NCBI GenBank assembly: GCA_937901255.1
Contig: CALCHN010000061.1
Location: forward strand, 1-64,000
From: an uncultured Flavobacteriales bacterium
GTDB lineage: Bacteria > Bacteroidota > Bacteroidia > Flavobacteriales_E > Vicingaceae
Reading direction: 5' to 3'
Length of the DNA stretch: 64,000 bases
Both the position numbers and the translations under genes were made by a program. How positions within the stretch are numbered: the stretch's first letter is position 1; every line of letters starts with the position of its first letter. A model generated the notes under the pieces. It saw nothing but the letters and a program-made list of their open reading frames with translations. It was not told the origin of the DNA and searched no databases. Of the stretch, positions 53,873-61,677 are shown one piece after another.

Positions 53873-54013
53873 AACCACATAGATACATAGAAATCCATAG
53901 CTGCAAATAAGCATATTTTTAGCTATACATAGTGTTTCCATTTTATGGAAACAAGCTATATAAACTATGTAAGTACTTTAATTATAGGTGTAAATACTAT
54001 GTTTCTATGTGGT
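53873..54013. repeat. Repeat E, copy 5 (141 bp)
   Basis: Orientation is as copy 1, with core GTTTCCATTTTATGGAAAC. The right end reads CTATGTGGTA, one change from the consensus. It lies between the convergent ends of the aspartoacylase-like gene and pheS. Confidence 0.88.
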
Positions 54014-54041
54014 AAAGTAAAACTTTGAACTCGAAACCTTA

Positions 54042-55067
54042 TTAGAGCACCGATTTAAACTGACTTAAAAATCGAATATCTCCTTCAGAGTACAAGCGTA
54101 AGTCGTTTACTTTAAATTTAAGCATAGCAATACGTTCAATACCCATTCCGAAAGCAAAACCGCTGTATTTTTTGCTGTCAATTCCACAATTTTCTAATAC
54201 ATTTGGATCAACCATTCCACAGCCCATAATTTCTAAAAAACCAGTGTATTTACAAACATTACAACCTTCGCCATTGCAAACAGAGCAAGAAACATCCATT
54301 TCGGCACTTGGTTCTGTAAATGGAAAGTAAGATGGACGTAAACGAATTTGGGTTTTCTCGCCAAACATTTCTTTAGCAAAATGAAGTAGGGTTTGTTTTA
54401 AGTCGGCAAAAGAAACATTTTCGTCAATATACAATCCTTCAATTTGGTGAAAAAAGCAATGTGCACGAGCAGAAATAGCCTCGTTTCTGTAAACTCTTCC
54501 CGGAGAAAGCGTTCTAATAGGAGGCTTGGCATTTTCCATTACCCTAACCTGTACTGATGAGGTGTGTGTTCTTAAAGCCATTTCACCATTTGAGGAATCT
54601 ACAAAAAAAGTATCTTGCATATCTCTTGCAGGATGTTCCGGTGGGAAATTTAATGCAGAGAAGTTGTGCCAATCATCTTCAATTTCAGGTCCTTCAGAAA
54701 CCGTAAAGCCAATTCTAGAAAATATTTCTATTATTTCATTTCGTACTAAAGAAATAGGATGTCTGCTACCAATAGGAGCAGGGTAACCGGTTTTGGTTAA
54801 ATCAAGTTCGTCTGTGGTGTTACTTGTATCTTTTGATAAAATAGAAAGAATATAATCGTATTTTTCCTGAGCTTTTACTTTAGCTTCATTAATAAGCTGA
54901 CCAACTTCTTTTTTTTGTTCGTTAGGAACATTTTTGAAATCATTAAATAAATCTTTGATAACACTTTTGCTTCCTAGAAATTGAATCCTGAATTTTTCTA
55001 AATTTTCTTTGCTATCAGTTACAAAACTGTCAATTTCATTTATTAGCTGATGAATTTTATCTTTCAT
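54042..55067 (-). CDS. pheS: Phenylalanine-tRNA ligase alpha subunit
   Basis: PheS is the catalytic subunit that charges tRNA-Phe. The 341-residue class II synthetase has an N-terminal coiled coil (about 1-85), then IGSRHPISLVRNEI, HPARDMQDTFF, LRTHTSSVQVR, FHQIEGLYID and the C-terminal motif FAFGMGIERIAML. A Cys cluster (CSVCNGEGCNVC, about 265-276) is present, typical of Bacteroidota PheS. It follows the cyclophilin gene by 16 bp. pheT is not in the window. Confidence 0.96.
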   Translation of the reverse strand: MKDKIHQLINEIDSFVTDSKENLEKFRIQFLGSKSVIKDLFNDFKNVPNEQKKEVGQLINEAKVKAQEKYDYILSILSKDTSNTTDELDLTKTGYPAPIGSRHPISLVRNEIIEIFSRIGFTVSEGPEIEDDWHNFSALNFPPEHPARDMQDTFFVDSSNGEMALRTHTSSVQVRVMENAKPPIRTLSPGRVYRNEAISARAHCFFHQIEGLYIDENVSFADLKQTLLHFAKEMFGEKTQIRLRPSYFPFTEPSAEMDVSCSVCNGEGCNVCKYTGFLEIMGCGMVDPNVLENCGIDSKKYSGFAFGMGIERIAMLKFKVNDLRLYSEGDIRFLSQFKSVL

Positions 55068-55083
55068 GCTGTTGTTTCAATAT

Positions 55084-55752
55084 TTATTTGATGATTTTAA
55101 TTGTAATTTTTATGTCTTCTAAAGGTCGGTCTTTTTTATCTCTTTTTACTGCGGCAATTTTATCTACTACATCCAATCCTTCTATTACCTCTCCAAAAAC
55201 AGTATAATCCATATCTAAATGAGGCGTTCCACCAACGGTTTCGTAAGTTTTGTATTGTTCGTCAGTATATTCAATTCTACCTTGCTTACTTTTTTCAATT
55301 CGTTCAATTTCTTCTGTGGTAAATGTTCTGCCTTGCACAATATAAAATTGACAACCCGATGAACGTTTTTGTGGGTTGACGTTATCTCCCTGACGAGCTG
55401 CTGCCAATGCACCTCTTTTATGAATAAGTTTAGTGTTGAACTCAGCAGGAATGGTATAGCCAACATCTCCCTCACCTAAATATTCACCTTTTTGAGCATT
55501 TTTTGAATCAGGATCTCCACCTTGAATCATAAAATCCTTAATTACTCGATGAAAAAGCGTTTCATTATAAAAACCTTCTTTCACCAATTTTATAAAATTA
55601 TCTCTATGTTGTGGAGTTTCGTTAAATAACTTTATTTTAATATTTCCGTACTCGGTAGATAGCAACACTTTTGTCTCTTTCTTTTCTCCTTTAAATAAAG
55701 AAAAACTCATAAGTGAAAGAACTATTACACTAAAAAGAATTTTTTTTGACAT
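55084..55752 (-). CDS. Cyclophilin-type peptidyl-prolyl isomerase, exported
   Basis: The 222-residue protein has a signal peptide (MSKKILFSVIVLSLMSFSLF) and a cyclophilin domain: ETLFHRVIKDFMIQGGDP with the catalytic Arg, CQFYIVQGRTFT and DYTVFGEVIEGLDVVDKI. A Lys-rich insert (RIEKSKQGRIEYTDEQYK) resembles that of other Bacteroidota periplasmic cyclophilins. I use ATG at 55752, since an upstream in-frame ATG would place eleven polar residues before the signal peptide. It probably helps periplasmic protein folding. Confidence 0.9.
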   Translation of the reverse strand: MSKKILFSVIVLSLMSFSLFKGEKKETKVLLSTEYGNIKIKLFNETPQHRDNFIKLVKEGFYNETLFHRVIKDFMIQGGDPDSKNAQKGEYLGEGDVGYTIPAEFNTKLIHKRGALAAARQGDNVNPQKRSSGCQFYIVQGRTFTTEEIERIEKSKQGRIEYTDEQYKTYETVGGTPHLDMDYTVFGEVIEGLDVVDKIAAVKRDKKDRPLEDIKITIKIIK

Positions 55753-55822
55753 GATAATATTATTTCTTACATTTGTTCGTTGCAATATTAAGAATTTATA
55801 TTAAAATTATAAATATAGACAC

Positions 55823-55914
55823 ATGAAACGAGCCATATTAAATCTTACAATTAAAAGAAAGATATGATTGTTGGCGAGTTCCATCTTACCGAATTTAAAA
55901 TAAAATATTAACAG
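55823..55914 (+). promoter_or_regulatory. Conserved 5' leader, copy B
   Basis: This is the 92-nt partner of leader A at 34251-34344. It begins ATGAAACGAGCCAT, keeps GAGTTCCATCTTACCGA and ends ACAG right before the ATG. A 14-codon frame (MKRAILNLTIKRKI) opens at the first base, and a second short frame (MIVGEFHLTEFKIKY) starts at 55864. The equivalent reading of leader A contains ELHLTDL, so a peptide could be conserved. Confidence 0.5.
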
Positions 55915-56334
55915 ATGAAATCAACTTTAAATTATATAGTTTTAGCCCTAGTTGCTGCGATGTTTTTCTTCTCTTGTGCAAAAGATAGAGGTCCAAGATT
56001 AGTTGTAAATGTTATAGAAGAAGACGGAACTCCTGCACCAGGAGCAATAGTTCACGCTTGGCCAACAGATGGTCCTTTTGAGTGCGGAAGCTGTATTGTC
56101 GATGAGGAGAAAATGGATCAAACTACAACAGCTGATGATGCTGGTGTGGCTACTTTTGATTTTAAATACTCTGTAGTGTTAGATGTAGAGGTTGTTTATT
56201 ACAAAGAAGGAGTAGATTCTTTATTACAACCTATTATTACGGATACTCTGTATGGTAAAAAAGTAGTTAAAATTGAGGAAAAAAGACAAAGAAGTAAAAA
56301 GAATACTTACCAAGAAACAGTAATTGTAAAGTAA
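55915..56334 (+). CDS. Small lipoprotein with carboxypeptidase-regulatory-like fold
   Basis: The 139-residue protein has a lipoprotein signal with Cys21 (FFFSC). The mature part resembles a carboxypeptidase regulatory-like or transthyretin-type beta-sandwich: VVNVIEEDGTPAPGAIVHAW, TTADDAGVATFDFK and a strand LDVEVVYYKEG. A pair of Cys (FECGSCIVD) lies in a loop. Function is unknown; such domains often mediate binding. It carries the conserved leader and converges on the 56335 gene with no intervening bases. Confidence 0.6.
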   Translation: MKSTLNYIVLALVAAMFFFSCAKDRGPRLVVNVIEEDGTPAPGAIVHAWPTDGPFECGSCIVDEEKMDQTTTADDAGVATFDFKYSVVLDVEVVYYKEGVDSLLQPIITDTLYGKKVVKIEEKRQRSKKNTYQETVIVK

Positions 56335-56688
56335 TTACTTCAATTTTTTCAGGTTCTCAAAATAATCAATTATCGCTTTTCGCATTAGTAACAATTGCTT
56401 TCTACCTTTTGTGTTAGAGGGTATTTTTTTGGTGTTTTTAAAGTGAGGCCATCCATCTTCATCTCTTCCCGTAAACCTATAATATCCGTACTGACTTAAA
56501 ACGGTACAAATACCAATATGGATAATATCTACTTTTTCTTCTTTCTGAAAAACGGTATGTGGTTTATTGAGTTCTTGTAAACCAATTATATACAGTATAG
56601 TTTGTTCGTCTATTTGTTCGCCAAAACGATCTTCAACCATTTTCAAAACATTTTCCCACTTCTCTTTTAATTCGTTCTCTTCTATCAT
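56335..56688 (-). CDS. Conserved small protein downstream of rnc, function unknown
   Basis: The 117-residue protein has no signal peptide. Conserved-looking segments are DEQTILYIIGLQELN, KVDIIHIGICTVLSQYGYYR and RDEDGWPHF. The helical N-terminus and the GY-rich centre do not match a named domain I know. It is the last gene after acpP, fabF and rnc on the same strand (20-bp gap from rnc), a position I recall for similar proteins in other Bacteroidota. Confidence 0.6.
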   Translation of the reverse strand: MIEENELKEKWENVLKMVEDRFGEQIDEQTILYIIGLQELNKPHTVFQKEEKVDIIHIGICTVLSQYGYYRFTGRDEDGWPHFKNTKKIPSNTKGRKQLLLMRKAIIDYFENLKKLK

Positions 56689-56708
56689 TGTTGTTGTGCT
56701 ATTGTAAA

Positions 56709-57404
56709 TTAAGGTTCATTAGCAATTTCGTTGTAAAATTGCTCAGCGGCATATTGTTCGGCTTTCTTTTTAGAAAAAGCCTTGCCAGTCCCTTTAATTT
56801 CTGAATTAATGAGCAAAGTTACGGTATATATGTTTTGGTTTCCTTCTAAATCTTCAATCGTTTCAAATTCAAAAGGAATTTTATTTTTCTGACACCATTC
56901 TATTATCCTGCTTTTAAAATTGGTTTCTTGAGCTACAATTTTTTCACTATCTAAATGGTTCTCAATTAATTTTTGTTCAATAAAATTTCGGGCATGTTCG
57001 TAACCTTTATCAATATAAATAGCTCCAATTAAAGCTTCTAAAGCATTTCCTAAAATGCTTAAGCTTTTCTCTTCAGGTTTTTTTTCAATAAGCTCTGCCA
57101 AGCCTATTTTTTTACCAAGTGAGTTAAGCATTTCTCTACTTACAAAGCGAGAGCGTAATTGTGTAAGAAACCCTTCATCTTTAAAAGGGTATCGTAAAAA
57201 AAGATAATGAGAAACAACGCTACTTAATATGCTGTCGCCAAGAAACTCTAAGCGTTCGTTGCTTTGAATAATTTTATCATCACCAACCAAAGATTTATGC
57301 GTTAGTGCTTGTTTGTAAATGGAGGTATTTTTAGGAAAAAATCCCAATATACGTTCTAATTTCAACGCATATTGGGATTTCTTTTTGAATAATAAGGCTA
57401 ACAA
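56709..57404 (-). CDS. rnc: Ribonuclease III
   Basis: RNase III cuts double-stranded RNA in rRNA and mRNA processing. The 231-residue protein has the signature ERLEFLGDSILSSVVSHYLF (about 54-73), a second catalytic segment LGNALEALIGAIYIDKGYE and a C-terminal double-stranded RNA-binding domain (FKSRIIEWCQKNKIPFEFE to AFSKKKAEQYAAEQFY). It starts directly after the fabF stop. The pairing with acpP-fabF is conserved in Bacteroidota. Confidence 0.95.
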   Translation of the reverse strand: MLALLFKKKSQYALKLERILGFFPKNTSIYKQALTHKSLVGDDKIIQSNERLEFLGDSILSSVVSHYLFLRYPFKDEGFLTQLRSRFVSREMLNSLGKKIGLAELIEKKPEEKSLSILGNALEALIGAIYIDKGYEHARNFIEQKLIENHLDSEKIVAQETNFKSRIIEWCQKNKIPFEFETIEDLEGNQNIYTVTLLINSEIKGTGKAFSKKKAEQYAAEQFYNEIANEP

Positions 57405-58658
57405 TTAACTTTTATATTTTTTAAAAATAATGGAAGCATTATGTCCACCAAAACCAAAGGTGTTACTAAGAGCAGCTCTAACTTCTCTTTTTTGAGCTTT
57501 GTTAAACGTAAAGTTTAATTTAGGGTCAAAAGATTCATCATCAGTAAAATGATTAATGGTTGGAGGAACAATATCTTCATTAACAGCCATAAGTGTAGCG
57601 ATAGCTTCTAAAGCACCTGCTGCACCTAATAAGTGACCTGTCATTGATTTTGTTGAGCTTATGTTTAAGTTATAAGCATGATCGTTAAAAACAGAAAGAA
57701 TTGCTTGTGTTTCAGCAATATCTCCTAACGGAGTTGAAGTTCCGTGTACATTAATGTAATCAATATCTTCAGGAGAAATTCCTGCATCATCAATAGCATT
57801 AAGCATTACGTTTTTAGCACCTAATCCTTCAGGGTGTGGAGCTGTCATGTGGTGTGCATCGGCAGATAAACCACCACCAATAACTTCAGCATAAATTTTA
57901 GCACCTCTAGCTTTTGCATGTTCGTATTCTTCCAAAATAACAGCAGCACCACCTTCTCCCATTACAAAACCATCTCTGTCTTTATCAAAAGGACGAGAGG
58001 CTGTTTCAGGAGAATCATTTCTAGTTGAAAGAGCGTGCATAGCATTAAATCCACCCATTCCGGCTTCATAGATAGCAGCTTCAGAACCTCCGGCAACAAA
58101 TACATCAGCTTTTCCTAATCGGATATAATTAAAAGCATCAATAAGTGCATTGGTAGAAGAAGCACATGCCGCAACAGTAGTAAAGTTGGGACCTCTAAAA
58201 CCATATTCCATAGAAATTAATCCAGAAGCAATGTCTGCAATCATTTTAGGAATAAAGAAAGGGTTAAATCTTGGAGTTCCATCGCCACCAACAAAGTTAG
58301 TTACTTCATCCTGAAAGGTTTTAATACCTCCAATTCCTGAACCCCAAATAACACCAACTCTGTCTTTATTAACTGTTTCTAAGTTAATTTTTGAATCAGA
58401 AACAGCCTCCTTAGAAGCAATTAATGCAAATTGAGTATAAGGGTCAATTTTTCTAGCTTCCTTTCTATCAAAATGGTCGGCAGCATCAAAGTTTTTTACT
58501 TCACAAGCAAATTGTGTTTTAAACTTTGAAGCATCAAATCTTGTGATAGGAGCACAACCACTAACACCTTTCTTAAGGTTTTCCCAAGTTTCAGGAAATG
58601 TATTTCCTAATGGGGTAATAGCACCTATTCCGGTTACAACAACTCTTTTTAATTCCAT
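57405..58658 (-). CDS. fabF: Beta-ketoacyl-ACP synthase II
   Basis: FabF elongates fatty acids by condensing malonyl-ACP with acyl-ACP. The 417-residue protein has the active-site Cys in VAACASSTNALIDAF (about 162-176), the His pair in NVHGTSTPLGD and KSMTGHLLGAAGALE, and NTFGFGGHNAS at the C-terminus. It lies 96 bp after acpP and is contiguous with rnc. Confidence 0.97.
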   Translation of the reverse strand: MELKRVVVTGIGAITPLGNTFPETWENLKKGVSGCAPITRFDASKFKTQFACEVKNFDAADHFDRKEARKIDPYTQFALIASKEAVSDSKINLETVNKDRVGVIWGSGIGGIKTFQDEVTNFVGGDGTPRFNPFFIPKMIADIASGLISMEYGFRGPNFTTVAACASSTNALIDAFNYIRLGKADVFVAGGSEAAIYEAGMGGFNAMHALSTRNDSPETASRPFDKDRDGFVMGEGGAAVILEEYEHAKARGAKIYAEVIGGGLSADAHHMTAPHPEGLGAKNVMLNAIDDAGISPEDIDYINVHGTSTPLGDIAETQAILSVFNDHAYNLNISSTKSMTGHLLGAAGALEAIATLMAVNEDIVPPTINHFTDDESFDPKLNFTFNKAQKREVRAALSNTFGFGGHNASIIFKKYKS

Positions 58659-58754
58659 AAATCTGTTAGGTTAAAAATTTGATTATAAACAGAAAAAGCT
58701 TTGAATTAAACATCCAAAGCAATTTCTAAACAATTTTTTATAGAGCTTAAACGC

Positions 58755-58991
58755 TTACTTTAGGTTGTTTTCGATGTAGTTAATAGCATCACCTACAGTA
58801 GCAATTTTTTCAGCTTCATCGTCTGGAATAGCAATATTAAACTCTTTTTCAAATTCCATAATCAATTCAACTGTGTCTAAAGAATCAGCTCCTAAATCGT
58901 TAGTAAAGCTTGCTTCATTTGTTACTTCGTTTTCGTCAACGCCTAATTTGTCAACGATGATTGATTTTACTTTTCCTGTAATATCTGACAT
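58755..58991 (-). CDS. acpP: Acyl carrier protein
   Basis: The 78-residue protein carries the 4'-phosphopantetheine attachment Ser in [17 protein letters not shown] and is the fatty-acid carrier. I place the start at 58991 (MSDITGKV), which gives the standard length. An in-frame ATG 30 bp upstream would overlap the promoter -7 region and add a non-homologous leader. It heads the acpP-fabF-rnc-56335 unit. Confidence 0.96.
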   Translation of the reverse strand: MSDITGKVKSIIVDKLGVDENEVTNEASFTNDLGADSLDTVELIMEFEKEFNIAIPDDEAEKIATVGDAINYIENNLK

Positions 58992-59018
58992 GTTTTTTAA
59001 TTTTAAGTTTATAAGGTG

Positions 59019-59050
59019 CAAAGAAAATTATTTATCTCAATATAATCAAA
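59019..59050 (-). promoter_or_regulatory. Promoter of acpP-fabF-rnc
   Basis: On the minus strand TTTG (59047-59050), a 20-bp spacer and TTTCTTTG (59019-59026) fit the Bacteroidota consensus TTTG-N19-21-TAnnTTTG with one mismatch. Predicted initiation near 59012 gives a leader of about 20 nt. Confidence 0.55.
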
Positions 59051-59153
59051 TTATTTTTGATTATTCGTACCTAATTTATTCACATAATTTATATTACTGC
59101 TAAGTTTTAATAAATTAGAAGCTTTAATGGGACATCAAAATTACTTTAATTAC

Positions 59154-59161
59154 TACTTTTG
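59154..59161 (+). promoter_or_regulatory. Possible -7 element for purN
   Basis: TACTTTTG matches TAnnTTTG and lies 24 bp before the purN start. A matching -33 TTG was not found. Confidence 0.35.
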
Positions 59162-59185
59162 TGGCATAAAAACAGCTCTTATTTC

Positions 59186-59764
59186 ATGTATAAAATTGCC
59201 ATTTTTGCTTCCGGTAGCGGCTCTAACGCTGAAAATATTGCCAATTATTTTAAAGACAAGCCTGTTGCAGAAGTCGGACTAATACTTACTAACAAAGCAG
59301 ATGCTTTTGTATTGGAGCGAGCAAAAAAATTAGCGATTGAAAGTGTGGTTTTTTCTTCTGAGCAGTTAAAATCGGGCGAATTAGTCGAATTGTTGGAGGA
59401 TAAAGGCATTGATTTTATCGTATTGGCCGGATTTTTACTCAAAATACCTGAAAATTTAATTGCGGCTTTTCCAAATAAAATCATCAACATTCATCCGGCA
59501 TTATTGCCCAAATATGGCGGAAAAGGAATGTATGGAAATGCTGTGCATAAAGCGGTTGTTGCCAATAAAGACAAAGAGTCGGGGATTACCATTCATTATG
59601 TAAATGAACATTACGATGAAGGGGCTATCATTTACCAAGCGAAGTGTACCATTAGTGAAACTGACACCTATGAAGATGTTGCTCATAAAATTCACCAGTT
59701 GGAATATGAACATTTTCCAAGGGTTATTGAACAAATATTAGAAGCCCCTCCCAACCTCCCCTAA
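59186..59764 (+). CDS. purN: Phosphoribosylglycinamide formyltransferase
   Basis: PurN transfers a formyl group to GAR in purine synthesis. The 192-residue protein has IAIFASGSGSNAENI at the start, the signature segment INIHPALLPKYGGKGMYG (Asn and His catalytic) and ESGITIHYVNEHYDEGAII (catalytic Asp). I use ATG at 59186; an in-frame TTG 27 bp earlier is less likely. The last codons and stop (APPNLP) are formed by an R3 repeat. It is divergent from acpP. Confidence 0.94.
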   Translation: MYKIAIFASGSGSNAENIANYFKDKPVAEVGLILTNKADAFVLERAKKLAIESVVFSSEQLKSGELVELLEDKGIDFIVLAGFLLKIPENLIAAFPNKIINIHPALLPKYGGKGMYGNAVHKAVVANKDKESGITIHYVNEHYDEGAIIYQAKCTISETDTYEDVAHKIHQLEYEHFPRVIEQILEAPPNLP

Positions 59765-59795
59765 GGGGAGGAGTGTCTAACACACAAAGCCTTTT
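59743..59795. repeat. R3 repeat overlapping the end of purN
   Basis: AGCCCCTCCCAACCTCCCC-TAA-GGGGAGGAGT followed by AACACACAAAGCCTTTTA is nearly the same as the copy at 40961-41012. Its TAA is the purN stop. Confidence 0.8.
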
Positions 59796-59905
59796 ATACT
59801 GCATCTTTCTCCTCCCAATAGTTATCGGGATGAGAGGAGCAGATGTTGTTCGATACTGCCATAGCATTGAGATTATAACATCAGAGGTGTGTTTTTATGA
59901 ATTTT

Positions 59906-59929
59906 GATTCCTGCCTTCGCAGGAATGAC
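59906..59929. repeat. R4 palindromic repeat, copy b
   Basis: GATTCCTGC-CTTC-GCAGGAATGAC is a compact hairpin, the cleanest R4 copy in the window. Confidence 0.7.
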
Positions 59930-60063
59930 GCACAGAACTTATTTCATCACTATACAAAGATAATAGCACCAAATGCCATAAAAACAAGAATTTTCAATTC
60001 TTTATTTTTACGAGCATCCTCGAAAAATTAGTTTTTCACAGAAAAAAATTTCGGGACATTTAC

Positions 60064-60097
60064 GTCATTCCAGTGCAGCGTAGCGGAGACAGGAATC
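60064..60097. repeat. R4 palindromic repeat, copy c
   Basis: Inverted relative to copy b: GTCATTCC at the left and GGAATC at the right, with GCAGCGTAGCGGAG between. It lies 60 bp after the end of the 60157 gene and is followed by a T run on the plus strand. Confidence 0.6.
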
Positions 60098-60156
60098 TTT
60101 TTAATTTAATTGTTACCTCGGAAGCGTTGTTTGAAAATCGTAAGTAAATGGATGGT

Positions 60157-60960
60157 CTATTTGCTGTTAGCATTAGATATATAATAGATTTCATAAATCG
60201 TTTCTATATCTTGATCTACATGAAATCTCTTTTCAAATAATCCTTTTTTCTTTCTATTAATTAGCTTGGAATTTTTCCTAATATATTTTGGGGTTTTCTT
60301 ATCTCCGCATTTAAAACTATTTGCGTACGGTTTGAACAAATTGATATATTTTGATTGAATTGTGTCTTTTTTAACAAGGAATAGTTCCTTTTGCAAATTC
60401 ATTAATTCTGGGAACTTTGGAATACTTAAAGAATCTTTCGAATCTCTATCTTTTATCATCCAATTTTGTAATTTAGATATAATTGTTTCTGCATTTTTAA
60501 CTTGATATATTTCTGTAATAACAGAATCATTTTCCACCCGCCACATTTCAAAGTCAATCTTACGTACTGCATTTTTTGACACATATGCATAAAATGAAAA
60601 ATATTCGTTCGTTATCGAGTCAAAAGATGTTAAATGGAAAGTGTAATTTTCTTCTTCATATTTAGTTTCCTTGTCCCAAGTTAGGTCAATACTTTGATTG
60701 TTTAACTGATTTGTGTATGATAACATTTGTCGAACAGTTTCTGAATTTCTGTTATATTGCCAGGATTTGGATAAGGAAGTAGCTCCATTACACATATCAA
60801 ACCAAAGCGTTCTTATGAATTTTCTTTCAATTGTATCATTTTCTTCATCATTTATATGATGATAAGTATGTTTAATACAATAAATAGTTTTCCCTTGCCC
60901 TATTGCCGAACCTGTCAGAAAAAAAAGTACGAGAGTAATTATGTAAATTTTATTCTTCAT
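60157..60960 (-). CDS. Exported protein of unknown function
   Basis: The 267-residue protein has a signal peptide (IYIITLVLFFLTGSAIG-QGK). The mature part is charged and rich in Lys, Ser and Thr, with a beta-rich middle (TFHLTSFDSITNEYFSFYAY) and a basic C-terminal end (NSKLINRKKKGLFEKRFHVD). I recognise no domain. It stands alone between repeat-rich DNA and the deacetylase gene. Confidence 0.5.
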   Translation of the reverse strand: MKNKIYIITLVLFFLTGSAIGQGKTIYCIKHTYHHINDEENDTIERKFIRTLWFDMCNGATSLSKSWQYNRNSETVRQMLSYTNQLNNQSIDLTWDKETKYEEENYTFHLTSFDSITNEYFSFYAYVSKNAVRKIDFEMWRVENDSVITEIYQVKNAETIISKLQNWMIKDRDSKDSLSIPKFPELMNLQKELFLVKKDTIQSKYINLFKPYANSFKCGDKKTPKYIRKNSKLINRKKKGLFEKRFHVDQDIETIYEIYYISNANSK

Positions 60961-61052
60961 ATTTAATGCTAACTTCTATATAGGTCTAATTTTTCAATCT
61001 TATTCTCCTCAAACATACAAAAAATTACTTTACAAATTCTCGAGTTGATCAC

Positions 61053-61670
61053 TCAATACAGTTCCAACTTTTCAAACTGATACCCTTGCTCAGCAAAATG
61101 GGCTAATACTTTTGGCAAGGTATGTTTAAGGTTGTCGGCAGCTTTTAGGCTATCATGAAAGACAATGATGGCTCCTTCGGTAGTGTTGTTTATTACATTG
61201 CTTAAGCATTTTTCGGGACTGGTCTTTGAGTCAAAATCGCCACTTAAAACATCCCACATAATTACCTTGTAGTCCTCTTTTATCAACTCGTACTGCGATT
61301 TTTTTATTCTCCCGTAAGGCGGTCGAAATAAATTGCTTTTCACCACTTCTTCGCATTTTTTGATATTGCGGAAATAAGCTTCCTTGTCGGTGTGCCAACC
61401 ATTTACGTGTTGGTGGGTATGGTTGCCAATAGAATGTCCATCGCAAATAATTTGTTGGAAGATTTCGGGGTATTTTACCACATTAGCACCAATGCAAAAA
61501 AAAGTAGCTTTAGCGTTAAATTTTTTTAATGTTGTTAATGTCCATTCTGTAATTTCAGGTGTTGGTCCATCATCAAAAGTGAGGTAGATAATTTTTTCGG
61601 CAGTAGGAATTTTCCAAATAAAATTGGAGTAGTATTTTTTAATAAAATAAGATGATTTTACTAAATACAT
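61053..61670 (-). CDS. Polysaccharide deacetylase (NodB domain)
   Basis: The 205-residue protein has the NodB motifs: IIYLTFDDGPTPEITEW (catalytic base and metal Asp), GHSIGNHTHQHVNGWH (metal His pair), LFRPPYGRIKKSQYELI and the final VFHDSLKAADN. Such enzymes remove N- or O-acetyl groups from peptidoglycan or other glycans. No signal peptide is evident, although the N-terminal SSYFIKKYYSNF stretch is hydrophobic. I use ATG at 61670 (MYLVKSS), which leaves a 7-bp gap after the upstream gene; a longer form would overlap it by 53 bp. Confidence 0.85.
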   Translation of the reverse strand: MYLVKSSYFIKKYYSNFIWKIPTAEKIIYLTFDDGPTPEITEWTLTTLKKFNAKATFFCIGANVVKYPEIFQQIICDGHSIGNHTHQHVNGWHTDKEAYFRNIKKCEEVVKSNLFRPPYGRIKKSQYELIKEDYKVIMWDVLSGDFDSKTSPEKCLSNVINNTTEGAIIVFHDSLKAADNLKHTLPKVLAHFAEQGYQFEKLELY

Positions 61671-61677
61671 GTTGGTT

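Larger units (their letters stand above)
59765..60156. other. 392-bp repeat-rich intergenic region
   Basis: Between the convergent purN and 60157 genes lie the rest of the R3 copy, an R3-like hairpin (59806-59839, CTCCTCCCAATAG / GGGATGAGAGGAG) and two R4 copies (59906-59929; 60064-60097). No open frame or RNA gene is supported. Confidence 0.6.

Noticed and set aside
19423..54013. Regularly occurring palindromes as a CRISPR array
   Set aside because: Copies are kilobases apart, variable in the middle and have no spacer organisation or cas genes.
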